Positions 1 to 7,022 of a stretch of 13,014 nucleotides of DNA are shown one piece after another. The stretch's first letter is position 1, and every line of letters starts with the position of its first letter. Location: assembly GCA_945622055.1 (NCBI GenBank), contig CALZBV010000049.1:1-13014 (forward strand). Reading direction: 5' to 3'. The DNA is from an uncultured Clostridia bacterium (GTDB lineage: Bacteria > Bacillota > Clostridia > Lachnospirales > Lachnospiraceae). Below the pieces are notes generated by a model. The model did no database searches. It was not told the DNA's origin and worked only from the letters and a program-made list of their open reading frames with translations. The position numbers and the translations under genes are program-made.

Positions 1-2200
1 CCGTGAGTATCTGAGCCGTTTTGATAAGATTGACCTGGACTCCTCTATCGACGTGCAGAAGGATTTTGCTGCGCCGAAGACCGTAAAGAGCTTTTATTCC
101 GTAAATACTCCGGAGGAGGCTGACAATGCAAGCTTCTATTCTTATTCCATGTTCATGGAAGAGGGAATGGATGAGATTAAGGCTACTGCGCTCAATCTGC
201 TTTGCACCGTTCTGATTAACACCCCGGGTGCGCCGTTAAAGGTAGCCCTGACGAAGGCAGGAATCGGTGCGGAAGCATACGGATGGTTCTCGGGAGATAT
301 GCTGCAGCCGGTATTTAACCTGACTGCAAGAAATGCATCCGACGACAAGGCAGATGAGTTCATGAAGCTCGTAAAAGAAACACTTGAGAAGTGCGTGAAG
401 GAAGGAATCAACAAAAACTCACTTCTGGCCGCATTAAACCGTGTGGAATTTTCCTGTCGTGAGGCAGATACCGGAAGTATGCCAAAGGGACTTCTGTTCC
501 TGTTTAATATGTTCAATGACTGGCTGTATGATGATGCCCGTGTGTTTGATGCACTGAAGTGGACCAGAATTTTTAATGCACTTCGTGAAAAAATCGATAC
601 GGATTATTTTGAGAACCTTCTTCGGGATGCCATTCTTGAAAATAAAAATGCAGTATTTTTCCAGCTCTATCCGCAGGTCGGACTTTTAGCGGAAAAGGAA
701 AAGGCACTGGCAGAAAAGCTTGCTGCATATAAGGCAGGTTTGGATGAGAAACAGATTGAACAGCTGGTAGCCGATACCAAGGCGCTGAAAGAGTATCAGC
801 TTCGTCCGGACCGTCCGGAAGACCTTGCAAAGATTCCGAGACTTGCAAGAACCGATATCAAAAGAGAGGCAGCGCAGCTGATTAATGAAGAGAAGAGTGT
901 TAAGGGGATTACGGTTTATCATCAGAACCTTGCAACCAACAAGATTGCATATGTGAAGTTTGGGTTTGATACAAATCGGCTTTCCGAAGAAATGATTCCG
1001 TACACCGGTATTTTGACAGAAGCAATCGGCAAGCTGGATACAAAGAAGCATACGTATCTGGAACTGAACAATGAGATCAATATCCATACCGGAGGTATCG
1101 TTCTCAGTGTCAAAGCTGTTCCGGATATTAAGGATATTAACAAGTACCGGTCCTTCCTGAGCTTTGAGGGAAAAGCACTTTATTCCAAGCTTCCAGAGCT
1201 GTTTGCAAGCATTCGGGAGATGATGTTTGATACTGTGTTTGAAGATACGGAGCGTCTTTTGGAGATTCTGAAGGAAATCAAGAGCGGTCTTGAGGGTAGT
1301 TACACCGATATGGCTCATAATGCAGCAAACAGAAGACTTGGTTCCTACTTCTCAGCGGTACAGGTATTTGATGAGATGACTGCAGGCATTCATTTTTATG
1401 AGTTTATTTCGGAGCTGGTTACGAGCTTTGCCCAGAAGAAAGAAGAAGTTGTGGCCAATCTTAAGAAGACCTGTGAGACGCTGTTTGCAAAGGATCTCTG
1501 CTTCTTAAGCGTGACTGCAGACGCGGAAGGCTATGAGGCTGCTCTTCGTGAGGCTGATACGGTTCTTGGTGAATTAAAGGCTACTTCCGTGGGAAAAGGT
1601 GCAGTGCTTGTTCCAAAGAAGAAGAACGAGGGCTTTAAGACACCGGGACAGATGCAATATGTATGCTGCGGTGGCGATTTTGTGAAGGCAGGCTATGAGT
1701 ATCACGGTGCATTCGAGGTACTTCGTACCGCAATGAGCTACGGATATCTTTGGAACAATGTCCGTGTAACCGGTGGTGCTTACGGCGGAACGTTCTATGC
1801 ACTTCCGAACGGTAGACTGGGCTTTATGTCCTGGAGAGACCCGCATTTGAATCGTACCATGAAGGTATATGAGGATTCGGCTGATTATGTTGCAGGGTTT
1901 GAAGCAGGAGAGGAAGAAATCACGAAGTATGTAATCGGAACCATGAGTAATGCGGATGCACCTCGTACGCCTCGAATGGAGGGTGAGCGTGGTTTGAACG
2001 CTGCTTTGTCCGGAAATACCTATGAGAGAATTCAGAAGACAAGAAATCAGATTCTGGATGTAACGGTTGAGGATATCCGTGCGCTTGCTCCGGCAATCCG
2101 TGCCGCGCTTAAGCAGGGTTACTGCTGTACCATTGGTTCTGCCAAGAAGGTGGAGGAAGATGCAGAGCATTTCCTTACCGTTCGGGATTTATTAAAGTGA
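1..2200 (+). CDS. M16C insulinase-family peptidase (PreP/HypA-like), N-terminus outside window
   Basis: The frame is open from base 2 to the TGA at 2198-2200, giving 732 residues with no stop, so the gene begins left of the window; a GTG at 53 is only an internal codon. Family members are usually about 970 residues, so roughly the first quarter, including the zinc-binding HxxEH motif, is missing from view. The visible part covers the rest of the first half, the M16C-associated linker region and the C-terminal half. Near the C-terminus, Arg588 and Tyr594 (numbered from base 2), in the stretch VRVTGGAYGG, match the R/Y pair that completes the active site in presequence proteases, followed by a SWRDP stretch typical of the family. 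The likely role is ATP-independent zinc cleavage of peptides inside a closed chamber, in the cytoplasm as no export signal can be seen. It lies 13 nt upstream of era and is probably cotranscribed with it. Family assignment is firm; the substrate is unknown. Confidence 0.9.
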   Translation, partial: REYLSRFDKIDLDSSIDVQKDFAAPKTVKSFYSVNTPEEADNASFYSYSMFMEEGMDEIKATALNLLCTVLINTPGAPLKVALTKAGIGAEAYGWFSGDMLQPVFNLTARNASDDKADEFMKLVKETLEKCVKEGINKNSLLAALNRVEFSCREADTGSMPKGLLFLFNMFNDWLYDDARVFDALKWTRIFNALREKIDTDYFENLLRDAILENKNAVFFQLYPQVGLLAEKEKALAEKLAAYKAGLDEKQIEQLVADTKALKEYQLRPDRPEDLAKIPRLARTDIKREAAQLINEEKSVKGITVYHQNLATNKIAYVKFGFDTNRLSEEMIPYTGILTEAIGKLDTKKHTYLELNNEINIHTGGIVLSVKAVPDIKDINKYRSFLSFEGKALYSKLPELFASIREMMFDTVFEDTERLLEILKEIKSGLEGSYTDMAHNAANRRLGSYFSAVQVFDEMTAGIHFYEFISELVTSFAQKKEEVVANLKKTCETLFAKDLCFLSVTADAEGYEAALREADTVLGELKATSVGKGAVLVPKKKNEGFKTPGQMQYVCCGGDFVKAGYEYHGAFEVLRTAMSYGYLWNNVRVTGGAYGGTFYALPNGRLGFMSWRDPHLNRTMKVYEDSADYVAGFEAGEEEITKYVIGTMSNADAPRTPRMEGERGLNAALSGNTYERIQKTRNQILDVTVEDIRALAPAIRAALKQGYCCTIGSAKKVEEDAEHFLTVRDLLK

Positions 2201-2213
2201 GTTGGAGGAAACT

Positions 2214-3137
2214 ATGTCAGGGAGTAGTAAAAAAGGCTTTCATTCCGGCTTTGTAGCTTTGATTGGAAGACCGAATGTCGGAAAGTCAACCTTGATGAAT
2301 CATCTGATTAAGCAGAAGATTGCGATTACTTCAAAGAAGCCACAAACGACCCGAAACCGGATTCAGACGGTGTATACGGATGAACGCGGTCAGATTATTT
2401 TTCTGGATACGCCGGGGATTCACAAAGCAAAAAACAAGCTGGGTGAATATATGGTTAATGTCGCCGAGGGAACGCTTTCTGAGGTTGATGTAATCCTTTG
2501 GCTGGTGGAGCCGACAGATTATGTCGGAGCCGGAGAACAGCATATCGTGGAGGTTCTGAAACGTACCAATACGCCGGTAATTCTGGTGATAAATAAGATT
2601 GACACGGTGGATAAAACAGTAGTTGCGAAGGCAGAGGAAACCTATCGCGGACTCTATCCGTTTTGTACCATTGTTACGGTAAGTGCGCTTCGCAACACAA
2701 ATGTTGACCGGCTGGAGTCACTTTTGTTCTCACTGCTCCCGGAAGGACCGATGTATTACGATGAGGATACTGTAACAGACCAGCCGGAGCGCCAGATTGC
2801 GGCGGAGATTATTCGTGAGAAGGCACTTCGTTTGCTGGATGATGAGATTCCGCACGGAATTGCGGTTGCGATAGAGCAGATGAAGGAACGCCCGGATGGT
2901 GGTATGGTGGATATTGATGCCACAATTATCTGCGAGCGGGATTCCCATAAAGGAATCATCATCGGAAAGCAGGGCTCAATGTTAAAGCGCATTGGTACCG
3001 ATGCGCGTAAGGAAATTGAGCTGTTGTTTGAATATCGCGTGAATCTGAAGCTTTGGGTAAAGGTGAAAAAGGATTGGCGTGACAGTGATTTCCTCTTAAA
3101 AAATTACGGCTATGTAGAAAAGAAGGACGAAGAATAG
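2214..3137 (+). CDS. era: GTPase Era, ribosome assembly factor
   Basis: Era is a GTPase that binds the 3' end of 16S rRNA and supports 30S subunit maturation. The 307-residue product has a complete G domain: P-loop GRPNVGKST (18-26), switch I TTRNRI (45-50), DTPG (65-68), NKID (127-130) and a SAL motif (157-159). A C-terminal KH domain follows, with GKQG at 251-254 as its RNA-binding loop. Length is normal for the family (about 300). I chose ATG 2214 because GGAGGAA (2204-2210) lies just upstream at good spacing; a TTG at 2202 would place that site inside the gene and add only four residues. It lies 13 nt after the M16C peptidase and before the yqzL-like gene and recO, an order common in clostridia. 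No key residue is missing. Confidence 0.97.
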   Translation: MSGSSKKGFHSGFVALIGRPNVGKSTLMNHLIKQKIAITSKKPQTTRNRIQTVYTDERGQIIFLDTPGIHKAKNKLGEYMVNVAEGTLSEVDVILWLVEPTDYVGAGEQHIVEVLKRTNTPVILVINKIDTVDKTVVAKAEETYRGLYPFCTIVTVSALRNTNVDRLESLLFSLLPEGPMYYDEDTVTDQPERQIAAEIIREKALRLLDDEIPHGIAVAIEQMKERPDGGMVDIDATIICERDSHKGIIIGKQGSMLKRIGTDARKEIELLFEYRVNLKLWVKVKKDWRDSDFLLKNYGYVEKKDEE

Positions 3138-3215
3138 GAATTATTTATCAGTGTATTTCCTATGGTTTCGGGAGAAGATAGAGATATCGGAAACGAAATC
3201 ATGGGGGTGCGACGG

Positions 3216-3386
3216 ATGGAAGAAAAGTATTGGAAGCAGTTTATGTGTACCGGAAGCATTGACGATTATTTGCAGTATTGCCGGGCAAAAAATCAGGCAG
3301 AGCAGGAGACTTCCGTACAGGGGGAGCAGGATGACAGAGAACATTACAGTAACAGGAATGATCCTGTCGGCCCAACCGATGGGTGA
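3216..3386 (+). CDS. yqzL: YqzL-like small protein between era and recO
   Basis: This 56-residue ORF starts at ATG 3216 behind GGGGGTG (3203-3209). Its N-terminal part reads WKQFMCTGSIDDYLQY (residues 6-21). That matches the W-K-x-F-x-x-TG-x-I-x-x-YL pattern I recall for YqzL, a small Firmicutes protein of unknown function encoded between era and recO in Bacillus; the position here is the same. The tail (about residues 39-56) is acidic and polar and lies wholly within the overlap with recO (3331-3386), in a different frame. The tail is therefore probably not conserved, and the overlap would couple recO translation to this gene. It has no signal peptide or membrane segment. The family call rests on one motif plus synteny; the function is unknown. 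Confidence 0.72.
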   Translation: MEEKYWKQFMCTGSIDDYLQYCRAKNQAEQETSVQGEQDDREHYSNRNDPVGPTDG

Positions 3387-4098
3387 GTATGACAGGCGAC
3401 TTGTACTTTTGACGAAGGAGCTTGGGAAAATCTCTGCTTTTGCAAACGGAGTCCGTCGGCCGACTTCTGCAATGTCGGGAGTTACACAACCTTTTGTCTT
3501 TGGAAATTTTATCTTGTATGAAGGACGCAATTCCTATTCACTCCGGGGTGCCGAAGCAGAGCAGTATTTCCCGGAGCTGCGGGGAGACCTGGAAGCCTTG
3601 TACAATGGAGTGTACTTTTGCGAATTTGTGGAAGCACTGACACAGGAAAATATTCCTGCAAAGGAAGAATTGCGTGTTTTGTATCGTTCGCTGAGTGCCC
3701 TTTCAAAAAAGTCAATCGGGAAAAAACTGGTCCGGGCTGTTTTTGAACTTCGGATGCTTGCGGTAGGCGGTATAAAGCCTCAGGTATACGAATGCGTCCG
3801 TTGCAGAAAAAAAGAAATGCTTCGGTGGTTTTCTTCCCGTGGTGGAGGCTGTGTCTGTGAAGAATGCGTAAGAAAAACAGACTTTGGGGCAGAGTATGAA
3901 GGGGCACCGGTTTGGTCGGTTTCCCCCTCTACCCTGTACACAATGCAGTTTATCCTTTCCACACCACTCGAAAGTCTTTACACCTTTACGGTAAAGGAAG
4001 AGGTGCTGAACGAACTGAGGGAGATTCTAAGTCAGTTTGTTACGGTTCATGTCGGGAGAAAATTCAAAAGTCTGGAAATGCTGGAGGTTTTTTCCTGA
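3331..4098 (+). CDS. recO: DNA repair protein RecO
   Basis: RecO works in the RecFOR pathway: it binds single-stranded DNA and SSB and helps load RecA at gaps. The 255-residue product has the usual layout: an N-terminal OB-fold (about 1-80; starts MTENITVTGMILS, with GEYDRR at 18-23 and LGKISAFANG at 31-40), then a helical domain with a zinc-binding cluster, Cys155-x2-Cys158 and Cys176-x2-Cys179, with an extra Cys174. ATG 3331 is chosen because it gives the standard RecO N-terminus and has GGGGAG at 3321-3326. The frame is open back to 3151, but that would add 60 residues foreign to the family and read through the yqzL-like gene. The start lies inside the yqzL-like gene, which suggests translational coupling. 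Confidence 0.95.
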   Translation: MTENITVTGMILSAQPMGEYDRRLVLLTKELGKISAFANGVRRPTSAMSGVTQPFVFGNFILYEGRNSYSLRGAEAEQYFPELRGDLEALYNGVYFCEFVEALTQENIPAKEELRVLYRSLSALSKKSIGKKLVRAVFELRMLAVGGIKPQVYECVRCRKKEMLRWFSSRGGGCVCEECVRKTDFGAEYEGAPVWSVSPSTLYTMQFILSTPLESLYTFTVKEEVLNELREILSQFVTVHVGRKFKSLEMLEVFS

Positions 4099-4137
4099 CA
4101 GGAAGTTTTGTCAGAGTAGAACAGGAGTGAATTGGTT

Positions 4138-4374
4138 ATGGCAAGAACAATGCAGTTTAAAATGGAACGTCCCGGTCTGGTAAAGGAAGGTGACGTAGTT
4201 GAAATTCGGGAATCCACTCTTCCGAACGCAATTTTTTATTATGTAATTGAGCCGGCAGTTGCCATGTCCGCGAACATTCCGTTTCGTGAACGCCTTACAA
4301 AGCTCACCGGAACGGTTACGCTGGTAGAAGAGAACAGCAGAGGCTACTATGTGACGGTTGAATTTGACGAGTAA
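4138..4374 (+). CDS. Small conserved-looking protein of unknown function downstream of recO
   Basis: This is a 78-residue ORF, 39 nt after the recO stop. AGGAG (4123-4127) precedes two possible starts, ATG 4138 (10-nt spacing) and TTG 4132 (4-nt spacing), which differ by two residues. I prefer the ATG. The product is soluble, with no signal peptide, cysteine or membrane helix. It has a valine-rich pattern (KEGDVVEIRES, then LTGTVTLVEENSRGYYVTVEFDE) that suggests a small beta-sheet or barrel fold with a central helix. I do not recognise the family. Codon use and an RBS support a real gene, and its place at the end of the era-recO operon suggests cotranscription. No terminator is visible directly after it. 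Confidence 0.75.
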   Translation: MARTMQFKMERPGLVKEGDVVEIRESTLPNAIFYYVIEPAVAMSANIPFRERLTKLTGTVTLVEENSRGYYVTVEFDE

Positions 4375-4532
4375 AATATACATAAAATATCGGAATGGTT
4401 AAGAAAGGTGGACAGGGAATACCTGTATAATTCAGCGTTTCTCCGGCTTTTTGTCATTAGGTGACGAAAAAAGGCGAAAGAATTTTCTTGAAATTTTTGT
4501 TTTGGAGTGGGACAATATTACCAGGCTGAAAC
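4375..4532 (+). other. Intergenic region with small inverted repeats
   Basis: This gap lies between the 78-residue gene and the small membrane protein. It holds a short hairpin ACAGG-GAATA-CCTGT (4412-4426). An isolated TATAAT at 4426-4431 has no good -35 partner. A second inverted repeat lies at 4447-4473: C-TTTTT-GTCA, 5-nt loop, TGAC, one bulged G, then A-tract and G. Neither hairpin is followed by a T-run, so they do not look like intrinsic terminators of the upstream operon. The second may be a weak RNA hairpin or a DNA operator. Confidence 0.4.
4488..4516 (+). promoter_or_regulatory. Candidate promoter for the small membrane protein gene
   Basis: TTGAAA (4488-4493) and GACAAT (4511-4516) are separated by 17 nt, matching the sigma-A consensus at 5/6 and 4/6 positions. 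Transcription would start near 4524, about 24 nt before the likely TTG start at 4548. The -10 is imperfect, so the gene may instead be read from the era-recO operon. Confidence 0.4.
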
Positions 4533-4547
4533 ATGGAGGGAGAGAGC

Positions 4548-4676
4548 TTGAAGTATGAAACACAGGTTTTACTCGGGAGGATTGTTCTGGCTGTCATCTG
4601 CGTTGTCATCTGTGTAGCAGCTATCATGGCTGCAGAGTGGATTGAATACCGGAAGAAAAATACAAAGGAATACTAA
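4548..4676 (+). CDS. Single-helix small membrane protein (42 residues)
   Basis: This short ORF ends at TAA 4674-4676. TTG 4548 is the preferred start because GGAGGG (4535-4540) lies 7 nt upstream; an in-frame ATG at 4533 would give 47 residues but has no clear RBS and would place GGAGGG inside the gene. The product starts MKYETQVLLGR. One strongly hydrophobic helix follows (about residues 12-29, containing VLAVICVVICVAAIMAA), and the end is charged, WIEYRKKNTKEY. Under the positive-inside rule the lysine-rich C-terminus would face the cytoplasm, but charges at both ends make this uncertain. A candidate promoter precedes it and a hairpin terminator follows 4 nt after the stop, so it looks like a real gene unit. 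I do not recognise a family and assign no function. Confidence 0.62.
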   Translation: MKYETQVLLGRIVLAVICVVICVAAIMAAEWIEYRKKNTKEY

Positions 4677-4680
4677 AAAT

Positions 4681-4707
4681 AGAGCGCATCCCTTGTGGGT
4701 GCGCTCT
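4681..4707. terminator. Bidirectional intrinsic terminator between the recO-side operon and trpS
   Basis: AGAGCGCA (4681-4688) pairs with TGCGCTCT (4700-4707). CCC/GGG extends the stem past one bulged T to a TTGT loop. On the + strand it is followed by TGTTTTGTT, and on the - strand by ATTTTTAG, so it can stop both convergent units. Confidence 0.88.
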
Positions 4708-4761
4708 TGTTTTGTTCCTTAGGAAAGTGTCACAAACAGAGTAATATACAAAAGCGGTGCA

Positions 4762-5766
4762 TCAGCGGATACGTTCCGGGAAGCCGACCTTTTTCTGAAC
4801 CTTGCGAAGCGTTTTGGTTGCAACGTAATTGGCGCGTTCCGCATTGATTTTGATGATATTATCGATGTAGGTCTTGTCCTTGGAAAGCTCCGCAAAACGG
4901 TCCTGCAGTGGTTTTAAAACGGAAACAACGGACTCGCCGACAGCAAGCTTGAAATCACCGTAGCCCTTGCCGTCAAACTCGCGTTCCACTTCCTCAATGG
5001 ATTTTCCGGTAGCGGCGCGGTAGATGTCAATCAGGTTGCTGACACCCGGCTTTTCCGGAGCATAGCGTACTTCGCTGTCGGAGTCGGTAACGGCACGCTT
5101 GAACTTGCGGATAATGGTATCCGGGTCATCCATAAGGTAAATGCTTGCGTTTGGATTCTCGTCGGACTTGGACATCTTCTTTGCCGGGTCCTGAAGGCTC
5201 ATAATCTTTGCGCCAACCTTTCCGAGATAAGCCTCCGGAATCGTAAACACATCACCGTAGATGCCGTTAAAGCGCTGTGCAACGTCACGGGTGAGTTCTA
5301 AGTGCTGCATCTGGTCAATACCAACCGGAACAACGTCTGCCTGAAACAGTAAGATGTCGGCAGCCATAAGAACCGGATAAGTGAAAAGACCTGCATTGAT
5401 ATTATCTGCGTGCTTGGAGGACTTGTCCTTAAACTGCGTCATACGCTGCAGTTCACCCATATATGTATAACAATTCAGAATCCATGCAAGCTCTGCATGC
5501 GCGGAAACATGGGATTGATAGTAGATACAGTTTTTCTCCGGATCAAGGCCGGCTGCTATATAGAGCGTCAAAAGGGCGCGGGCACGGCGGCGAAGCTCCG
5601 CAGGGTCCTGACGTACGGTAATGGAATGCTCATCTACAACACAGTAGAAACAATTGTACTCATCGCTTAAGGTAACCCAGTTTTTCAGGGCACCAAAATA
5701 GTTTCCAAGAGTAAGATTGCCGGTGGCCTGCATGCCACTGAATAAGGTTTTCTTTTCGTCTTCCAT
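4762..5766 (-). CDS. trpS: Tryptophan-tRNA ligase (TrpRS)
   Basis: TrpS charges tRNA-Trp with tryptophan using ATP in the cytoplasm; it is a class I aminoacyl-tRNA synthetase that acts as a dimer. The 334-residue product has the usual bacterial length. The HIGH-type motif is TGNLTLGNY (15-23), with Thr in place of the first His, as in Bacillus-type TrpS. VDEHSIT (44-50), a GELQRMTQFKDKS stretch (104-116), PVGIDQMQHLELTRD (147-161) and KMSKS (197-201) are all intact. The start ATG (5764-5766) has AAGGAGT close upstream on the - strand. The gene lies 42 nt below a terminator that follows tRNA-Gly, and no clear promoter or T-box lies in that gap. It is convergent with the small membrane protein gene and shares its terminator. 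Confidence 0.97.
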   Translation of the reverse strand: MEDEKKTLFSGMQATGNLTLGNYFGALKNWVTLSDEYNCFYCVVDEHSITVRQDPAELRRRARALLTLYIAAGLDPEKNCIYYQSHVSAHAELAWILNCYTYMGELQRMTQFKDKSSKHADNINAGLFTYPVLMAADILLFQADVVPVGIDQMQHLELTRDVAQRFNGIYGDVFTIPEAYLGKVGAKIMSLQDPAKKMSKSDENPNASIYLMDDPDTIIRKFKRAVTDSDSEVRYAPEKPGVSNLIDIYRAATGKSIEEVEREFDGKGYGDFKLAVGESVVSVLKPLQDRFAELSKDKTYIDNIIKINAERANYVATKTLRKVQKKVGFPERIR

Positions 5767-5795
5767 AGGTGTACTCCTTTATACCTGTAATCCGT

Positions 5796-5827
5796 AAAAA
5801 AGGGAAAAGCCGCATCTTTCATGCGGC
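5796..5827 (-). terminator. Intrinsic terminator after tRNA-Gly, upstream of trpS
   Basis: On the - strand GCCGCAT (5821-5827) and ATGCGGC (5809-5815) form a perfect 7-bp stem with a GAAAG loop. It is followed by TTTTCCCTTTTTT. It lies 14 nt downstream of the tRNA 3' end and should release the tRNA transcript. Read-through would run into trpS. Confidence 0.88.
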
Positions 5828-5841
5828 GCAATTCATCCCGA

Positions 5842-5912
5842 AGCAGATAACGGGAATCGAACCCGCCTCCTCAGCTTGGGAAGCTGATGTACTACCGATA
5901 TACTATATCTGC
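5842..5912 (-). tRNA. tRNA-Gly (anticodon CCC)
   Basis: The - strand folds into a full cloverleaf. The acceptor stem is GCAGATA/TATCTGC. The D stem is GTAT/GTAC with a 7-nt loop containing GG. The anticodon stem is TCAGC/GCTGA with loop TTCCCAA, so the anticodon is CCC, reading GGG (Gly). The T arm is GCGGG/CCCGT with loop TTCGATT. The discriminator base is T (U73), as expected for bacterial tRNA-Gly. CCA is not encoded, since TTCGGG follows the acceptor stem. The short D loop gives a length of 71 nt including the discriminator. It has its own promoter (5924-5952) and a terminator downstream. Confidence 0.95.
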
Positions 5913-5923
5913 ATCACAGAATC

Positions 5924-5952
5924 ATTGTAGCTGATTATCCCCAAAAAGTCAA
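5924..5952 (-). promoter_or_regulatory. Strong sigma-A promoter for tRNA-Gly
   Basis: On the - strand TTGACT (5947-5952) and TACAAT (5924-5929) are 17 nt apart, each 5/6 to consensus. Transcription would start a few bases before the tRNA 5' end at 5912. The -35 box overlaps the stop codon (5949-5951) of the upstream dehydrogenase gene. Confidence 0.82.
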
Positions 5953-6881
5953 GTGAGAACAGACTTAATATTTTTAATTGTTTCATCAATGCAACGCTGA
6001 CGGGCCTCCAAAGGTGCCCAGCCGATGTGAGGGGTTATAAAAAGCCTGTTTTTTAGTAAAGGATTTCGAAGCACAGAGTCCTCCCGCATAGGTTCTTCTT
6101 CCAAAACATCAAGGCCGGCGCCTGCCAGTTGACCGTTAAGGAGTGCTTCACAAAGCGCTTCTTCGTCGATGATTGGACCGCGTCCGAGATTCAGGAGGTA
6201 AGCAGAAGGCTTCATCTTGGAAAGGGTATTCCGGTTCATCAGATGCTCTGTCTTTGGGGATAGCGGGGCATGAATGGAGATGATATCGGATTTGGCGAGC
6301 AGGGTATCCAAATCGACACGGAGATAGTCCGGATTGTGGTTTGCACCGGTCGTGGAGTAGTAGATTACATTGCAGCCAAAGGCGGAGGCAATCCGGGCAA
6401 CACCGCGTCCGATTTCCCCCAGTCCGATAATGCCAAAGGTTTTTCCGGCTAATTCATGAAAGGCAGGTTCCAGATGGCAGAAGGTCCGGCTTTTGCAGTA
6501 TTCTCCGGAGGAAACATAGGCGTCATACTCCGGAAGATGCTCATACAGATAAAATAACATGGCAAAGGTATGCTGGATAACGGAATTGGTAGAGTAGCCT
6601 TTCACGTTCCGTACAACAATTCCACGTTTATTGGCATAGTCAAAGTCAATATTGTTCATGCCTGTGGCAGTCAGGCAGATTGCTTTCAGGTGAGTTGCTT
6701 TGGAAAGTGTCTGTTCATTCATCGGTATTTTATTCACAACGACAACGTCAGCATCTGCTACGCGGGAAATGGTTTCCTCAGTAGTAGAAAGCGGGTAGGC
6801 GGTTACCGTTCCCAGTGTGTGGAACGCAGATAAATCAACACCGGCACCAAGGGAATCCGTTTCGAGTAATACAATATTCAT
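5949..6881 (-). CDS. D-isomer-specific 2-hydroxyacid dehydrogenase (hydroxypyruvate reductase-like)
   Basis: The enzyme would reduce a 2-oxoacid to a D-2-hydroxyacid, or the reverse, using NAD(P)H. The 310-residue product has a split N/C substrate domain around a Rossmann domain with GLGEIG at 153-158. Catalytic residues by family pattern are Arg234 (in NLGRGPIIDE), Glu263 (in DVLEEEP) and His285 (in TPHIGWAP). The Trp after the catalytic His and the following EARQR resemble hydroxypyruvate/glycerate dehydrogenases, but the true substrate cannot be read from the sequence. ATG 6881 is chosen because AGGAG lies 8 nt upstream; the frame stays open to 6914 but that would add 11 residues across the RBS. 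A - strand promoter lies at 6935-6963. The gene is divergent from the polyamine operon, and the tRNA-Gly promoter starts in its stop codon. Confidence 0.92.
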   Translation of the reverse strand: MNIVLLETDSLGAGVDLSAFHTLGTVTAYPLSTTEETISRVADADVVVVNKIPMNEQTLSKATHLKAICLTATGMNNIDFDYANKRGIVVRNVKGYSTNSVIQHTFAMLFYLYEHLPEYDAYVSSGEYCKSRTFCHLEPAFHELAGKTFGIIGLGEIGRGVARIASAFGCNVIYYSTTGANHNPDYLRVDLDTLLAKSDIISIHAPLSPKTEHLMNRNTLSKMKPSAYLLNLGRGPIIDEEALCEALLNGQLAGAGLDVLEEEPMREDSVLRNPLLKNRLFITPHIGWAPLEARQRCIDETIKNIKSVLT

Positions 6882-6934
6882 AAAGTCAGCTCCTAAAAGA
6901 AAATAGTAAAGCATATCAGGTACTTACAGGATAC

Positions 6935-6963
6935 AGTATATCACAATCCGGAAAAAAAGGCAA
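6935..6963 (-). promoter_or_regulatory. Candidate promoter of the 2-hydroxyacid dehydrogenase gene
   Basis: On the - strand TTGCCT (6958-6963) and TATACT (6935-6940) are separated by 17 nt, matching consensus at 4/6 and 5/6 positions. It lies about 50 nt before the ATG at 6881. It is back to back with the promoter at 6991-7018. Confidence 0.6.
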
Positions 6964-6990
6964 AAAAAAGACAAAATGTATAATTATATA

Positions 6991-7018
6991 TTGACTTTTG
7001 AAACAGTCCGTGTATAAT
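6991..7018 (+). promoter_or_regulatory. Promoter of the XRE-cupin regulator and pot operon
   Basis: TTGACT (6991-6996) and a perfect TATAAT (7013-7018) are 16 nt apart. Transcription would begin near 7025, inside the inverted repeat at 7023-7045, leaving a leader of about 110 nt before the TTG start at 7137. This is the only good + strand promoter seen between here and potD. Confidence 0.8.
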
Positions 7019-7022
7019 AGCA

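Noticed and set aside
686..1318. Long - strand open frame inside the M16C peptidase gene
   Set aside because: It is antisense to a clear coding region, has low-complexity composition and shows no RBS or family motif.
4555..4617. 20-codon ORF from ATG 4555 overlapping the small membrane protein in another frame
   Set aside because: It is shorter, ends early and lacks a coherent pattern, while the overlapping frame gives a clear membrane helix reaching the terminator.
5767..5841. T-box riboswitch upstream of trpS
   Set aside because: The space before trpS is filled by a simple terminator and tRNA-Gly; no T-box bulge sequence or specifier loop is present.
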